Source: JAGVSV01 sp050952845 (GTDB lineage: Bacteria; Bacillota; Clostridia; Christensenellales; Aristaeellaceae). Taken from it: DNA of 64,000 nt. The stretch covers positions 1,674,001-1,738,000 of the forward strand of contig JBMNLP010000001.1 in the NCBI GenBank assembly GCA_050952845.1, written 5' to 3'. Below the pieces are notes generated by a model. The model saw only the letters and a program-made list of their open reading frames with translations, made no database searches and was not told the origin of the DNA. Below, one piece after another: positions 44,103-51,607 of this stretch (position 1 is its first letter; each line of letters begins with the position of its first letter). The translations under genes were made by a program, and so were the position numbers.

Positions 44103-44289
44103 GTTTTCTGTCCTCGTCGATGGTGATCACCTGCACGCCGTTGTAATAACCACAGTGCTTACAAACGTGGTGCGACAACTTCATCTGCTTGCACTGCGGG
44201 CATGCAGAGATCGTGGGCAGGTTCAGCTTCCAGTGTGTCCGCCTTTTGCGGCCTCTCGCGCGCGATACTTTATATTTTGGCACTGCCAT
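44095..44289 (-). CDS. rpmF: 50S ribosomal protein L32
   Basis: The 64-residue protein begins MAVPKYKVSRARGRKRRTHW and carries the zinc-ribbon Cys pairs ACPQC and VCKHC (C-type L32 with four Cys). It follows the yceD-family gene by 7 bases, the standard yceD-rpmF pair. The downstream genes usually found with this pair (plsX, fabH) are not here; valS follows instead. Confidence 0.97.
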   Translation of the reverse strand: MAVPKYKVSRARGRKRRTHWKLNLPTISACPQCKQMKLSHHVCKHCGYYNGVQVITIDEDRKRA

Positions 44290-44296
44290 GGGTCAT

Positions 44297-44809
44297 TCAC
44301 TCCTTCTCTTTCTTGATCAACAGTTGGCTCAGCACTGCAAACGGGTGATCCGGGTCTACCTGGCTGTCCTCGTTGCCGGTTTGTATATCCAGCAAGCCCC
44401 GGCAATCCTTTCTGCAAAGGAAGCGAATGGGCAGATCCAGCAGCAGGTAGGTCAGCGTCAGGTGCTCTAAGTCGGCTGTGCTACCCGCGTACTCGAACCG
44501 ATCGTCCCGGTCAACCTGGTCCGGCAACTGCTCCGCATCGCTGGTTTTGATCAGCACCTCGTCAAACACCAGCATCTGCCGATAGCATACAGGAGACAGG
44601 CAGTTTGCGCAATGGGCATTTGCTGTGGCTTTCATCATACCTGTCAGCCTGATCTTCCCTTCTGACGCCTGCATGATACCCGTCAGCTCGATGGGATCGG
44701 GATAGGTGACCGTTTCTCCCAGGATTTCCTGCGGGGGGATGCGCTCCAGATGCGTGAAAGGCATCTCCTCGCCCGGGTTCTTCAGCGCGCTTGACAAATC
44801 AAGCAGCAA
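44297..44809 (-). CDS. YceD/DUF177-family protein
   Basis: A 170-residue protein of the DUF177 family, linked in other bacteria to 23S rRNA or ribosome accumulation. Four Cys (HCANCLSPVC and FLCRKDC) may bind zinc. I set the start at the TTG at 44809, because GGAGG lies 6 bases before it. The longer reading frame from 44866 would start inside the promoter itself. It is the partner of rpmF. Confidence 0.82.
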   Translation of the reverse strand: MLLDLSSALKNPGEEMPFTHLERIPPQEILGETVTYPDPIELTGIMQASEGKIRLTGMMKATANAHCANCLSPVCYRQMLVFDEVLIKTSDAEQLPDQVDRDDRFEYAGSTADLEHLTLTYLLLDLPIRFLCRKDCRGLLDIQTGNEDSQVDPDHPFAVLSQLLIKKEKE

Positions 44810-44837
44810 GGTACTCCTCCATTTCCGAACCTTCGGC

Positions 44838-44866
44838 ATTATATCGAACGCACCGAAGGTTGTCAA
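44838..44866 (-). promoter_or_regulatory. consensus promoter of yceD-rpmF with overlapping inverted repeat
   Basis: Minus strand TTGACA (44861-44866), a 17-bp spacer and TATAAT (44838-44843): both hexamers are perfect. The arms AACCTTCGG and CCGAAGGTT flank the -10 region (on the plus strand 44829-44837 and 44854-44862), so a dimeric repressor could cover the promoter. Confidence 0.88.
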
Positions 44867-44900
44867 CGCTTTTCAGCAAGGTTTTTAACTCAGTTTCAAC

Positions 44901-45881
44901 TCAGGATTCAGACGAGGATTCAGTCGCATCCTCGTCGGTTTTCGGCGCCGCCTGCTTCACAGCGCCCTTGTTGACGGTGATCACCACATGGCGGTTGGGT
45001 TCCTCCCCTTCCGAATGGGTGGTCACATCCTCGCGAGCCTGCAGCGCGCTGTGAATGATGCGGCGCTCGTAAGGGTTCATGGGCTCCAGCGTGGTGCGGC
45101 GGCCTGTTTTCTGCGCGCGGTTAGCCATCCGGTTAGCCAAACGCACCAGCACATCTTCCCGCCTGGCGCGGTAGCCTTCGCTGTCCAGCGTGAAGCGGGT
45201 ATAGCCCTCCTTGCCCTTGTTAATGAGCAGGCTGGTCAAATACTGGATAGCATCGAGCGTTTCGCCCCGCCTGCCTATCAGGATACCCTGCGTGTCGCCC
45301 TCCATGTTGGCGCGCACGTTGCCTTCCTCATCGGTGATGACATGGATGCTGACTTCAACGCCCATGAGTCGGGTCAGCTCCAGCAAAAATGCCTGCGCCT
45401 CACCGGCTGCTGTGCCCGGCTCAGCAGCAGGAGCCGGCACAACGGGTTTTACAAGCGGTTTCTCCTTTGCTTGAGCCTTGGGTTTTCTCTTGCGTGACTG
45501 TCTGGCAGGCTTTTCCTTCTTAACTTCGGGCGCTGCATCTGCTGCCTGTCTCTGCGGTTGATCGGGCTGTTTTGAGGGAGGTGTGGTTTTTGCCGTTTTT
45601 TCAGGTGTTTTCTGTTGCTTTGCTTTGGGTGGCTGAGCCGGTTTTCTGTCGGCTGGCGCCGCGAGGGAATCGGCAAATATATCATGCATGGCGCGCGGCT
45701 CTTCCTGTTCCTTGGCGGTCAGCCGAACAACAGCCTGCCGGCTACCGAACAACCCGAACAGGCCCTTGCTGCCTTCCTCCAAGATATCGACCGTTACCTC
45801 GCCAATGCTCAAGCCCATCTTATCGAGCCCTGCCGATATGGCTTCTTCTACATTTCGTCCGCTTGATTCATATGATTTCAT
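44901..45881 (-). CDS. khpB: Jag/KhpB RNA-binding protein
   Basis: A 326-residue cytosolic RNA-binding protein partnered with YidC genes; in other Firmicutes it affects cell elongation. An N-terminal Jag_N domain (about 1-52, VEEAISAGLDKMGL) is followed by a long Lys/Pro/Gln-rich linker (about 70-150), a KH domain (GILIGRRGETLDAIQYL) and a C-terminal R3H domain (NPYERRIIHSALQ, then HSEGEEPNRHVVI). Its ATG overlaps the yidC stop by 4 bases. The order rpmH-rnpA-yidD-yidC-khpB is the common one. Confidence 0.95.
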   Translation of the reverse strand: MKSYESSGRNVEEAISAGLDKMGLSIGEVTVDILEEGSKGLFGLFGSRQAVVRLTAKEQEEPRAMHDIFADSLAAPADRKPAQPPKAKQQKTPEKTAKTTPPSKQPDQPQRQAADAAPEVKKEKPARQSRKRKPKAQAKEKPLVKPVVPAPAAEPGTAAGEAQAFLLELTRLMGVEVSIHVITDEEGNVRANMEGDTQGILIGRRGETLDAIQYLTSLLINKGKEGYTRFTLDSEGYRARREDVLVRLANRMANRAQKTGRRTTLEPMNPYERRIIHSALQAREDVTTHSEGEEPNRHVVITVNKGAVKQAAPKTDEDATESSSES

Positions 45882-46921
45882 TGAATGGACACCGCTCCTT
45901 TATTTTCCGCTGCCAGCTTGTCTATCCTGTCGTAATACCGCGTGATGCCAAGGCTTGAAAGCGATGCGACAATGTTGGAGACAACCCAGTACAAGGCAAA
46001 TCCCGCATTGCTTGTCAAACAAATGAAGACGGAGAACAGCGGAAAAAAGTATTTCATAAATCCCGTCATGCTCGATGTCTGGCTACCCGATTGATTTTCA
46101 GCCTGCTGGGATGTCTGCGGGTTGAGCTTGGTGTTGAGCACTTGGGTAAGGCCTGCCAGTACCGGCAGAATCAGATAGCCATTATAATGGATATACAGCG
46201 TGATCGATGTGATGAAAAAATTCAGGTTCGCCCAGCCCGGTACAGGTTTTAGCATCTCGACATATTCGGGCATGCTCCCCAGCACGCTGATGATGTGCGG
46301 CAGCATGGAACGGAGCGCATCGGCCGAGGAAAAGTCCAGCGTACCGGCAAGCTCGGGTGCCTTCGCCGCTAAGTTTTGCATGATCAGCTCCACCTTTTCA
46401 GGGGACAGGCTGCTGAACACCTGCTGCCAGACATCGTGGGAGATCATCTGAAGCGCGTTTGTACTGGGCACAATGGTAGCAAAAAGCGAATCGGGCGACC
46501 AGATGTTCCGCACCCACAGCCATCCTTCATACACCGGCGCCGTACCCGACAAGTATTCAAACACCTGTACCACAGTCTGCTCATTGGCGATAGCACGCAT
46601 GGCGCCAAACATAGCAAACAGGATCGGCATTTGGATCAGCATGGGCAGGCAGCCCGACAGCGGGTTATAGCGCTCCTTGCGCATCAGCTCAGACTGTTTC
46701 TGCTGCAGCTTCTGTTTGTCGTTGGCATACTTCTTTTGCAGCGCGTTGAGTTCGGGCTGGATGCGCTGCATTTTACGCATGCCCTGTCTGCTCTTGATGT
46801 CCAGCGGCAGCAGCGCTGCTTTCATGAGCACGGTGAAGATTACGATGGACCAGCCGTAGTTGGATATAATCGTGTATATCCAGTCGAGCACGGCTTTGAG
46901 CGTGTTGGTAATCGCTTGCAC
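45878..46921 (-). CDS. yidC: membrane protein insertase YidC/SpoIIIJ type
   Basis: A 347-residue insertase for membrane proteins. An N-terminal span (IYTIISNYGWSIVIFTVLMK) carries the conserved Arg in KSRQGMRKMQRIQPEL, just after it. A charged cytoplasmic loop with PLSGCLPMLIQMPI follows, then further spans and GFALYWVVSNIVASL at the C-terminus. It has no large periplasmic domain, so it is the Gram-positive form. It has no lipobox Cys at the N-terminus, unlike SpoIIIJ. Confidence 0.96.
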   Translation of the reverse strand: MQAITNTLKAVLDWIYTIISNYGWSIVIFTVLMKAALLPLDIKSRQGMRKMQRIQPELNALQKKYANDKQKLQQKQSELMRKERYNPLSGCLPMLIQMPILFAMFGAMRAIANEQTVVQVFEYLSGTAPVYEGWLWVRNIWSPDSLFATIVPSTNALQMISHDVWQQVFSSLSPEKVELIMQNLAAKAPELAGTLDFSSADALRSMLPHIISVLGSMPEYVEMLKPVPGWANLNFFITSITLYIHYNGYLILPVLAGLTQVLNTKLNPQTSQQAENQSGSQTSSMTGFMKYFFPLFSVFICLTSNAGFALYWVVSNIVASLSSLGITRYYDRIDKLAAENKGAVSIQ

Positions 46922-46927
46922 TTTTGT

Positions 46928-47167
46928 TCAATCCCTCCTAATAGCTGACTCCGGCGGTTCCGGAACGGGATCATATCCCCCCTGATGAAACGGATGGCAC
47001 CTGAGGATGCGCTTCAGCGCCATCCAACTGCCCCGGGCAGCACCGAACCGTTCAACAGCCTCCTGCGCATACGCTGAGCACGAGGGCGTATACCGGCAGG
47101 AAGGCGGCAGATGCGGCGATACCGCACGCCGATAGAAACCAATCAGCGCCAGCATCAGCTTTTTCAT
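46928..47167 (-). CDS. yidD: membrane protein insertion efficiency factor
   Basis: A 79-residue protein of the YidD family that assists YidC. It begins MKKLMLALIGFYRRAVSP and contains the conserved CRYTPSCSAYAQEAVERFG and RCHPFHQGGYDPVP. The ATG overlaps the rnpA stop by 4 bases and it ends 6 bases before yidC. Confidence 0.96.
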   Translation of the reverse strand: MKKLMLALIGFYRRAVSPHLPPSCRYTPSCSAYAQEAVERFGAARGSWMALKRILRCHPFHQGGYDPVPEPPESAIRRD

Positions 47168-47499
47168 TGCCCGCTGGCGGTGAGGCCCGCCCGTTTCAAC
47201 AACCTATCCATATCCCGGGCCAAGTCATGGTAGTCCGCGGCAGCGGCTTGAGGACGCGCAGAAAAGACATAGCTCCCCTTCCTGACGCCGCCCATTGACA
47301 GCCTGAAATGCTCCCGCATCCTGCGCTTGACGCGGTTGCGGGTTACGGCATTCCCCACCTTTTTGCTGACGGAAAACCCTGCCTGCAGCCTGTTCGACTT
47401 AATGTATACCATCACCATGTATTTCCCCGCTGTGCTTTTTCCCCTGCGGTATACATAGCGGAACTGGCTGTTTTTCCTGATCCGATATTGGCGCTGCAT
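47164..47499 (-). CDS. rnpA: ribonuclease P protein component
   Basis: The 111-residue protein subunit of RNase P, which matures tRNA 5' ends. The signature GNAVTRNRVKRRMREHFR (about 47-64) is complete, and the opening QRQYRIRKNSQFRYVYRRGK is typical. The ATG at 47499 is used; the in-frame extension to 47577 adds 26 codons without family similarity. The ribosome site (GGGCGGC) is weak, and rpmH lies 97 bases upstream. Confidence 0.95.
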   Translation of the reverse strand: MQRQYRIRKNSQFRYVYRRGKSTAGKYMVMVYIKSNRLQAGFSVSKKVGNAVTRNRVKRRMREHFRLSMGGVRKGSYVFSARPQAAAADYHDLARDMDRLLKRAGLTASGQ

Positions 47500-47596
47500 C
47501 AGGTGCCGCCCATAAAACGCGCAAGGAAAAACCCGCCCGCTGATCGATGCACTTTGGCAGGCAGCGGCGCGGGCCAAACCAGCAGAAGCGAATCGG

Positions 47597-47731
47597 TCAC
47601 ACAGTCAGTGATTTCCGTCCGCGGCGGCGACGGGCGGCAAGCACCCTGCGGCCGCTCCTCGTCGACATGCGGGCACGAAACCCGTGCACTTTGTTGCGCT
47701 GGCGTTTCTTAGGTTGGTAGGTACGAAACAC
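47597..47731 (-). CDS. rpmH: 50S ribosomal protein L34
   Basis: The 44-residue protein reads FRTYQPKKRQRNKVHGFRAR after its first residue and ends RRRRGRKSLTV, a textbook L34. The start is GTG with AAGGAG upstream, and a strong promoter lies 77 bases before it. In most bacteria dnaA and the origin flank rpmH on the far side. Here the far side holds a sugar pseudogene and a ribokinase. Confidence 0.95.
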   Translation of the reverse strand: MFRTYQPKKRQRNKVHGFRARMSTRSGRRVLAARRRRGRKSLTV

Positions 47732-47807
47732 GGCTTTACACTCCTTCATTAGAAGCTCAGGCATCCAAACGCATCCTGCATTCAGAACGCCACAAGGAAA
47801 CCATGAT

Positions 47808-47836
47808 AGTATATCCAATGTCTTTGGAAGTGTCAA
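47808..47836 (-). promoter_or_regulatory. strong promoter of the rpmH-rnpA-yidD-yidC-khpB cluster
   Basis: Minus strand TTGACA (47831-47836), a 17-bp spacer and TATACT (47808-47813). Between here and the pseudogene end at 47964 I see no gene. Confidence 0.85.
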
Positions 47837-47963
47837 CACCTTCGCGCACGGGTTATCCCGCAGGGACCCACCAATTCGCGCGCAAATTGACAGCCCGGTT
47901 CTTGTTCCTGTATGATGAGGGCGCCATGAAACAGGCTGCGCAGCCTGGCAAAAGCCGGGCTTG

Positions 47964-48170
47964 TCATTCCACAACGGGCACCCGCTCCTTGGCACAGCAC
48001 CGGTCGGTGTTCAAGTAGGTGATCAGCTCCAGCCCGGTGCGCTCCAGGTCGTTCAAGCCAAAGTCAGCCACCTCAACGTTGCCCTTTTCCCGCTCGCTGA
48101 GCGCGATACCGGCTTGTTGCAGGATATCCAGCGCCCGCTGGCTGGCTGTCTAATATAATTCACGTTTCAC
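47964..48170 (-). pseudogene. remnant of a D-lyxose-isomerase-like sugar isomerase gene
   Basis: Reading the minus strand from the GTG at 48168-48170: MKRELY, an in-frame TAG (48150-48152), then TASQRALDILQQAGIALSER and EVADFGLNDLERTGLELITY followed by LNTDRCCAKE. This matches the N-terminal region of cupin-type D-lyxose/D-mannose isomerases, where a sequence like VNTDRYCAKELV follows. It then drifts off and ends VPVVE-stop. Only about 60 of about 170-230 residues remain, and there is an early stop. The neighbouring sugar kinase and epimerase genes support a former role in pentose or ketose use. Confidence 0.7.
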
Positions 48171-48171
48171 A

Positions 48172-48200
48172 TTGGTCACCTCACGCTTCATTATCATAAT
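48172..48200 (+). promoter_or_regulatory. possible promoter of the ribokinase-epimerase pair
   Basis: TTGGTC (48172-48177), a 17-bp spacer and CATAAT (48195-48200). Only moderate matches, with a leader of about 80 bases. Confidence 0.3.
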
Positions 48201-48287
48201 GCTTGTAGGGTATTGTAAGGAAGCGGCAAATATCTGTCAAGCAAGGCAAGTGAACAAGCCACGTTAATAAAAAATAGGGAGGCATTC

Positions 48288-49223
48288 ATGAAGAAAATAG
48301 CGGTCATCGGCAGCATGAACATCGACCTGGTGTCCCGGGTTCCGGCTTTTTTAAAGCCGGGCGAATCGATCCGCGGGCTGGATTATCAGGTTTTCCACGG
48401 TGGCAAAGGCGGCAATCAAGCCATAGCGGCTGCCCGGCTGGGTGCCAATGTGATGATGCTGGCCAAGGTGGGCCCTGATGCAGGCGGCGCCGCTTATACC
48501 GCTTCCATGCAAGATGCAGGCATCGATGTATCCTGCGTGGAGCAGACGGACAGCACCAATACCGGCACCGCCATCATCGAAGTGGATGCAGGCAGCGGCG
48601 ACAACCGCATCGTGTACCATCCAGGCGCAAACCTTTTGGTGGATACCGAGCAGATTGACAGCCACTGGCAGCAGCTGATGGCCTATGACATCTTTCTGTT
48701 GCAGCTTGAGATTCCGCTGAACACTGTGCAGTATGTCATGGAGAAGCTGAATAACGCAGGCAAAATTGTGATCCTTGACCCTGCGCCGGCTGCGCCTCTG
48801 AACCGGGCGATGCTATCCAGCGCCAGCTACCTGACGCCCAACGAAACCGAGCTGGCGATCCTGACCGGCATGCCGTCGGATACACCGGAGCGCATTGGGC
48901 AGGCAGGCCGCGCGCTGTTGAAATCAGGCGCTGGCGCCATCATCGTCAAGGCTGGAAAGCAGGGCGCTTTCTACATTGACCATGATGGCGTTAAGCACGC
49001 CCAAGGGTTCCAAGTTGATCCGGTTGATACCACCGCCGCAGGCGACAGCTTCAATGCGGGCTTTGCAGCAGCGTTAAGCCGTTCGATGCCGCTTGATGAA
49101 GCGCTGCGCTATGCCAATGCTGTAGGTGCGCTATCCACGCTGGGCGCCGGTGCGCAAAGCGCCATGCCCACCGCCCAGGCTGTGGCGCAGTTTATCGCCG
49201 AACGCAGTACGGCTGAAAAATGA
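48288..49223 (+). CDS. rbsK: ribokinase (PfkB family)
   Basis: Phosphorylates ribose or a related sugar at the cytosolic side. The 311 residues contain both PfkB signatures: GGKGGNQAIAAARLGANV (about 39-56) and the C-terminal VDTTAAGDSFNAGFAAAL with the catalytic Asp in AAGD. The opening KKIAVIGSMNIDLVSRVP is typical of ribokinase. GGGAGG lies 5 bases before the ATG. The TGA overlaps an ATG and the ribosome site of the next gene, so the pair is coupled. Given the isomerase remnant and the epimerase next door, the real substrate could be another ketose or pentose. Confidence 0.9.
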   Translation: MKKIAVIGSMNIDLVSRVPAFLKPGESIRGLDYQVFHGGKGGNQAIAAARLGANVMMLAKVGPDAGGAAYTASMQDAGIDVSCVEQTDSTNTGTAIIEVDAGSGDNRIVYHPGANLLVDTEQIDSHWQQLMAYDIFLLQLEIPLNTVQYVMEKLNNAGKIVILDPAPAAPLNRAMLSSASYLTPNETELAILTGMPSDTPERIGQAGRALLKSGAGAIIVKAGKQGAFYIDHDGVKHAQGFQVDPVDTTAAGDSFNAGFAAALSRSMPLDEALRYANAVGALSTLGAGAQSAMPTAQAVAQFIAERSTAEK

Positions 49224-49237
49224 GGAGGCTGCGAGTC

Positions 49238-49903
49238 ATGGGAAAGAAAATATCCGCCTCATTGATGTGTGCCGACCTGTTAAACCTGCGTGCCGCCATC
49301 GATGAATTGAAGCATTGCGGCGTTGACATGCTGCACTGCGATGTCATGGACGGGCATTTTGTATCCAATTGGATGCTGTTTCCAGATTTGATCAACGCCA
49401 TCGGGCAGGAAACCGACCTGCCGCTGGACATCCACCTGATGGTGGACCAGCCCGAGCGTCTGGTACCACGGCTGCAGCTAAAGAAAGGGGACATCGTTTC
49501 CATCAACTACGAGAGCACACCGCACATTCAGCGAGCGCTTGCTGCCGTCGCGGACGCCGGGGCGCAACCGGCACTGGCGCTAAACCCCGGCACCCCGCTG
49601 GTGATGGCGGAAGACTTGCTGCCCGACATCGATATGCTGCTGATCATGACCGTCAACCCGGGATATGCAGGCCAGCCAGCCATTCCCCAAGCCATCGAGA
49701 AGATTGGAAAAGCCAGAAACATGCTGGACAGCCAGGGCTATTCCCACATCGCCATTGAAGTTGACGGCAACTGCAGTTTTGCCAACATCCCGCGCATGGT
49801 AGCGCTGGGCGCCGATGTCATCGTCGCAGGATCCAGCAGCCTGTTTCATAAGGATTATTCCCTGAAAGAAGCTGCTGCCAAGTTACGGAAAGACATGGCA
49901 TAA
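49238..49903 (+). CDS. ribulose-phosphate 3-epimerase family protein
   Basis: A 221-residue TIM-barrel epimerase that inverts C3 of a ketose phosphate. SASLMCADLLNL opens the barrel. The metal and acid/base residues are seen in DMLHCDVMDGHFV, DIHLMVDQP, MTVNPGYAGQ and AIEVDGN. AGGAGG lies 9 bases before the ATG at 49238; an ATG at 49220 overlaps the kinase stop but would place the ribosome site inside the gene. Several residues differ from housekeeping Rpe, and next to a ribokinase it may act on allulose-6-phosphate or another ketose phosphate, as AlsE does. That is inference. Confidence 0.88.
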   Translation: MGKKISASLMCADLLNLRAAIDELKHCGVDMLHCDVMDGHFVSNWMLFPDLINAIGQETDLPLDIHLMVDQPERLVPRLQLKKGDIVSINYESTPHIQRALAAVADAGAQPALALNPGTPLVMAEDLLPDIDMLLIMTVNPGYAGQPAIPQAIEKIGKARNMLDSQGYSHIAIEVDGNCSFANIPRMVALGADVIVAGSSSLFHKDYSLKEAAAKLRKDMA

Positions 49904-49904
49904 A

Positions 49905-49948
49905 AAACACGAACACTTTTCGCGCAAAATAAAATAATGTTCCCTTTT
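49905..49948 (+). promoter_or_regulatory. inverted PurBox pair (PurR operator) upstream of the purine permease
   Basis: Two inverted copies of a PurBox-like sequence: AAACACGAACACT (49905-49917; 10 of 13 match AWWWCCGAACWWT) and the complement of AATGTTCCCTTTT (49936-49948; 11 of 13). The gap is 18 bp, close to the 16-17 bp known for Bacillus-type PurR control sites. It lies just upstream of the promoter at 49953-49981. Confidence 0.6.
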
Positions 49949-49952
49949 TAGC

Positions 49953-49981
49953 TTGACACCGCAGGGCAAGCCCTCTATACT
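49953..49981 (+). promoter_or_regulatory. promoter of the purine permease gene
   Basis: TTGACA (49953-49958), a 17-bp spacer and TATACT (49976-49981), 34 bases before the start codon. The leader is too short for a purine riboswitch, and none is seen. Confidence 0.85.
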
Positions 49982-50015
49982 TGCGTGGTAAAAAGACAGG
50001 AACGGAGGGACTTAT

Positions 50016-51368
50016 ATGTTCAAGCTCAAGGAGCACAACACCAAGGTTTCAACTGAGATTTTAGCCGGGGTTACTACCTTTTTCGCGATGGCCTACATCA
50101 TCGCGGTCAACCCCAGCATCCTCGCACTTTCAGGCATGGAGTGGGGCGCCGTCTTCCTGGCTACCATCATATCCGCCGTCATCGGCACGCTGGTGATGGG
50201 CTTGTTCGCCAATGTGCCCTACGCCCAGGCGCCCGGCATGGGCTTGAACGCATTTTTCGTTTTCACGGTTGTTAAGTCGCTTGGATTCACCTGGCAGCAG
50301 GCGCTGTCCATGGTGTTCCTCTGCGGCATCATCAACATCCTGATCACGGTGACCAAAGTGCGCAAGCATATTATCAAATCCATCCCCCGCAGCCTGCAAA
50401 ACGCCATTGGCGGCGGCATCGGCATATTCATCGCCTACATCGGCTTGCTCAACGTCAAGATGATCGACCTGTCAGGCGAAGTGCCCAGCATCGCCCTCCT
50501 CAATCAACCCGGCTTATGGGTGTTCCTGATCGGCTTAGCCTTCACGCTGGTACTGCTGCTACTCAAAGTCCGCGGCGCTATCCTGATCGGCATCATCGCC
50601 TCTACCCTCATTGGCATTCCGCTGAGCGTCACCAAGTTAGGCGATACCGTCAGCTTTAGCGAAGCAGTAACCTCGCTTTCCACCACCTTCGGCGTCATCT
50701 TCACAGCGAACGGCATCCCATCCCTGTTCAATGACCTGACCAAGCTGCCGCTGGTGCTGATTACAATTTTCTCCTTCAGCCTGACCGACACCTTTGACAC
50801 CATCGGCACCTTCATCGGCACGGGGCGCCGCACCGGCATATTCAGCGCCGAGGATGAAGCCGCCATGGAAACAGGCTCAGGCTTCAGCTCCAAGATGGAT
50901 AAGGCGCTGTTTGCAGACGCCATCGCCACATCCGTCGGCGCGGTGTTTGGCACCTCAAACACCACGACTTTTGTAGAAAGCGCAGCCGGCATCGGCGCAG
51001 GCGGGCGCACAGGCCTGACCAGCGTGGTTGTTGCCATATGCTTTATCCTCAGTGCCTTCCTGGCGCAGTTTGTCAGCGCCATTCCCTCTGCTGCCACAGC
51101 GCCGGCGCTGGTCATCGTGGGTATCATGATGCTGGCCGCGTTTGCCGACATCAAGTGGGATGATTTTTCTGAAGCCATCCCTGCCTTCTTTGCCGGCATC
51201 TTCATGGCGCTGTGCTACAGCATTTCCTACGGCATCGCAGCCGGGTTCATCTTCTATTGCCTGACCAAGATCGTCAAAAAGCAGGCTGAGGACGTATCTA
51301 TCATTCTTTGGGTATCCTCTGGGCTATTCATTCTGAATTTCGTGTTGCTGACAATCATCCCGCATTAG
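50016..51368 (+). CDS. pbuG: NCS2-family purine permease (AzgA/PbuG type)
   Basis: A 450-residue membrane transporter that imports hypoxanthine, guanine or adenine. The family signature MAYIIAVNPSILA (about 25-37) and PYAQAPGMGLNAFFVFTVV (about 67-85) are clear, as is SLTDTFDTIGTFIGTGRRTG in the middle with the conserved substrate-binding Asp/Glu region. About 12-14 spans. GGAGGG lies 6 bases before the ATG. A consensus promoter with upstream PurBox-like sites suggests repression by PurR under purine excess. Its TAG stop is contributed by the first bases of a 165-bp palindromic element. Confidence 0.94.
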   Translation: MFKLKEHNTKVSTEILAGVTTFFAMAYIIAVNPSILALSGMEWGAVFLATIISAVIGTLVMGLFANVPYAQAPGMGLNAFFVFTVVKSLGFTWQQALSMVFLCGIINILITVTKVRKHIIKSIPRSLQNAIGGGIGIFIAYIGLLNVKMIDLSGEVPSIALLNQPGLWVFLIGLAFTLVLLLLKVRGAILIGIIASTLIGIPLSVTKLGDTVSFSEAVTSLSTTFGVIFTANGIPSLFNDLTKLPLVLITIFSFSLTDTFDTIGTFIGTGRRTGIFSAEDEAAMETGSGFSSKMDKALFADAIATSVGAVFGTSNTTTFVESAAGIGAGGRTGLTSVVVAICFILSAFLAQFVSAIPSAATAPALVIVGIMMLAAFADIKWDDFSEAIPAFFAGIFMALCYSISYGIAAGFIFYCLTKIVKKQAEDVSIILWVSSGLFILNFVLLTIIPH

Positions 51369-51529
51369 AGCGAATTACGCAATCGTGGCGCACAAAGCAG
51401 CGCAGGATTTTTGTCGCTGGCAAGGAGCGTGAACGCAGGCGTAGCAACGCTACGACAAGTGAACAGCGACGCAGCCAGAGGCAAAAAGACAAGTCTGCGA
51501 CTGCGCCATGATAAGTAAATTTGCTCTAA
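51365..51529. repeat. 165-bp palindromic repeat element, copy 2
   Basis: An intact copy running TTAGAGCGAATTACGC to GTAAATTTGCTCTAA. It folds as three nested stems (outer ends, a central TTTTTGTCGCTGGC/GCCAGAGGCAAAAA stem, and a GTAGCAACGCTAC apex). It lies between the convergent genes pbuG and the serine hydrolase and overlaps the pbuG stop codon. The apex loop holds one change relative to copy 3. Confidence 0.92.
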
Positions 51530-51554
51530 GAAGCGAACGCTATAAAACAATGGG

Positions 51555-51585
51555 ACCCCCGCGCCTGGTACCACAGCGCGGGGGT
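51555..51585. terminator. bidirectional rho-independent terminator between pbuG and the serine hydrolase
   Basis: CCCCCGCGC (51556-51564) pairs with GCGCGGGGG (51576-51584). A TGTTTGTTTG tail serves the plus strand, and a shorter T-rich tail (ATTGTTTTA) serves the minus strand. Confidence 0.8.
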
Positions 51586-51607
51586 GTTTGTTTGCATCAC
51601 GATATCG

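Noticed and set aside
47732..48287. A chromosomal origin next to rpmH
   Set aside because: No dnaA and no cluster of TTATCCACA-type boxes were seen; the stretch is mostly a pseudogene and a promoter.
49904..50015. A guanine riboswitch before the purine permease
   Set aside because: The transcript leader is only about 30 bases and no aptamer core is present. PurBox-like sites explain regulation better.
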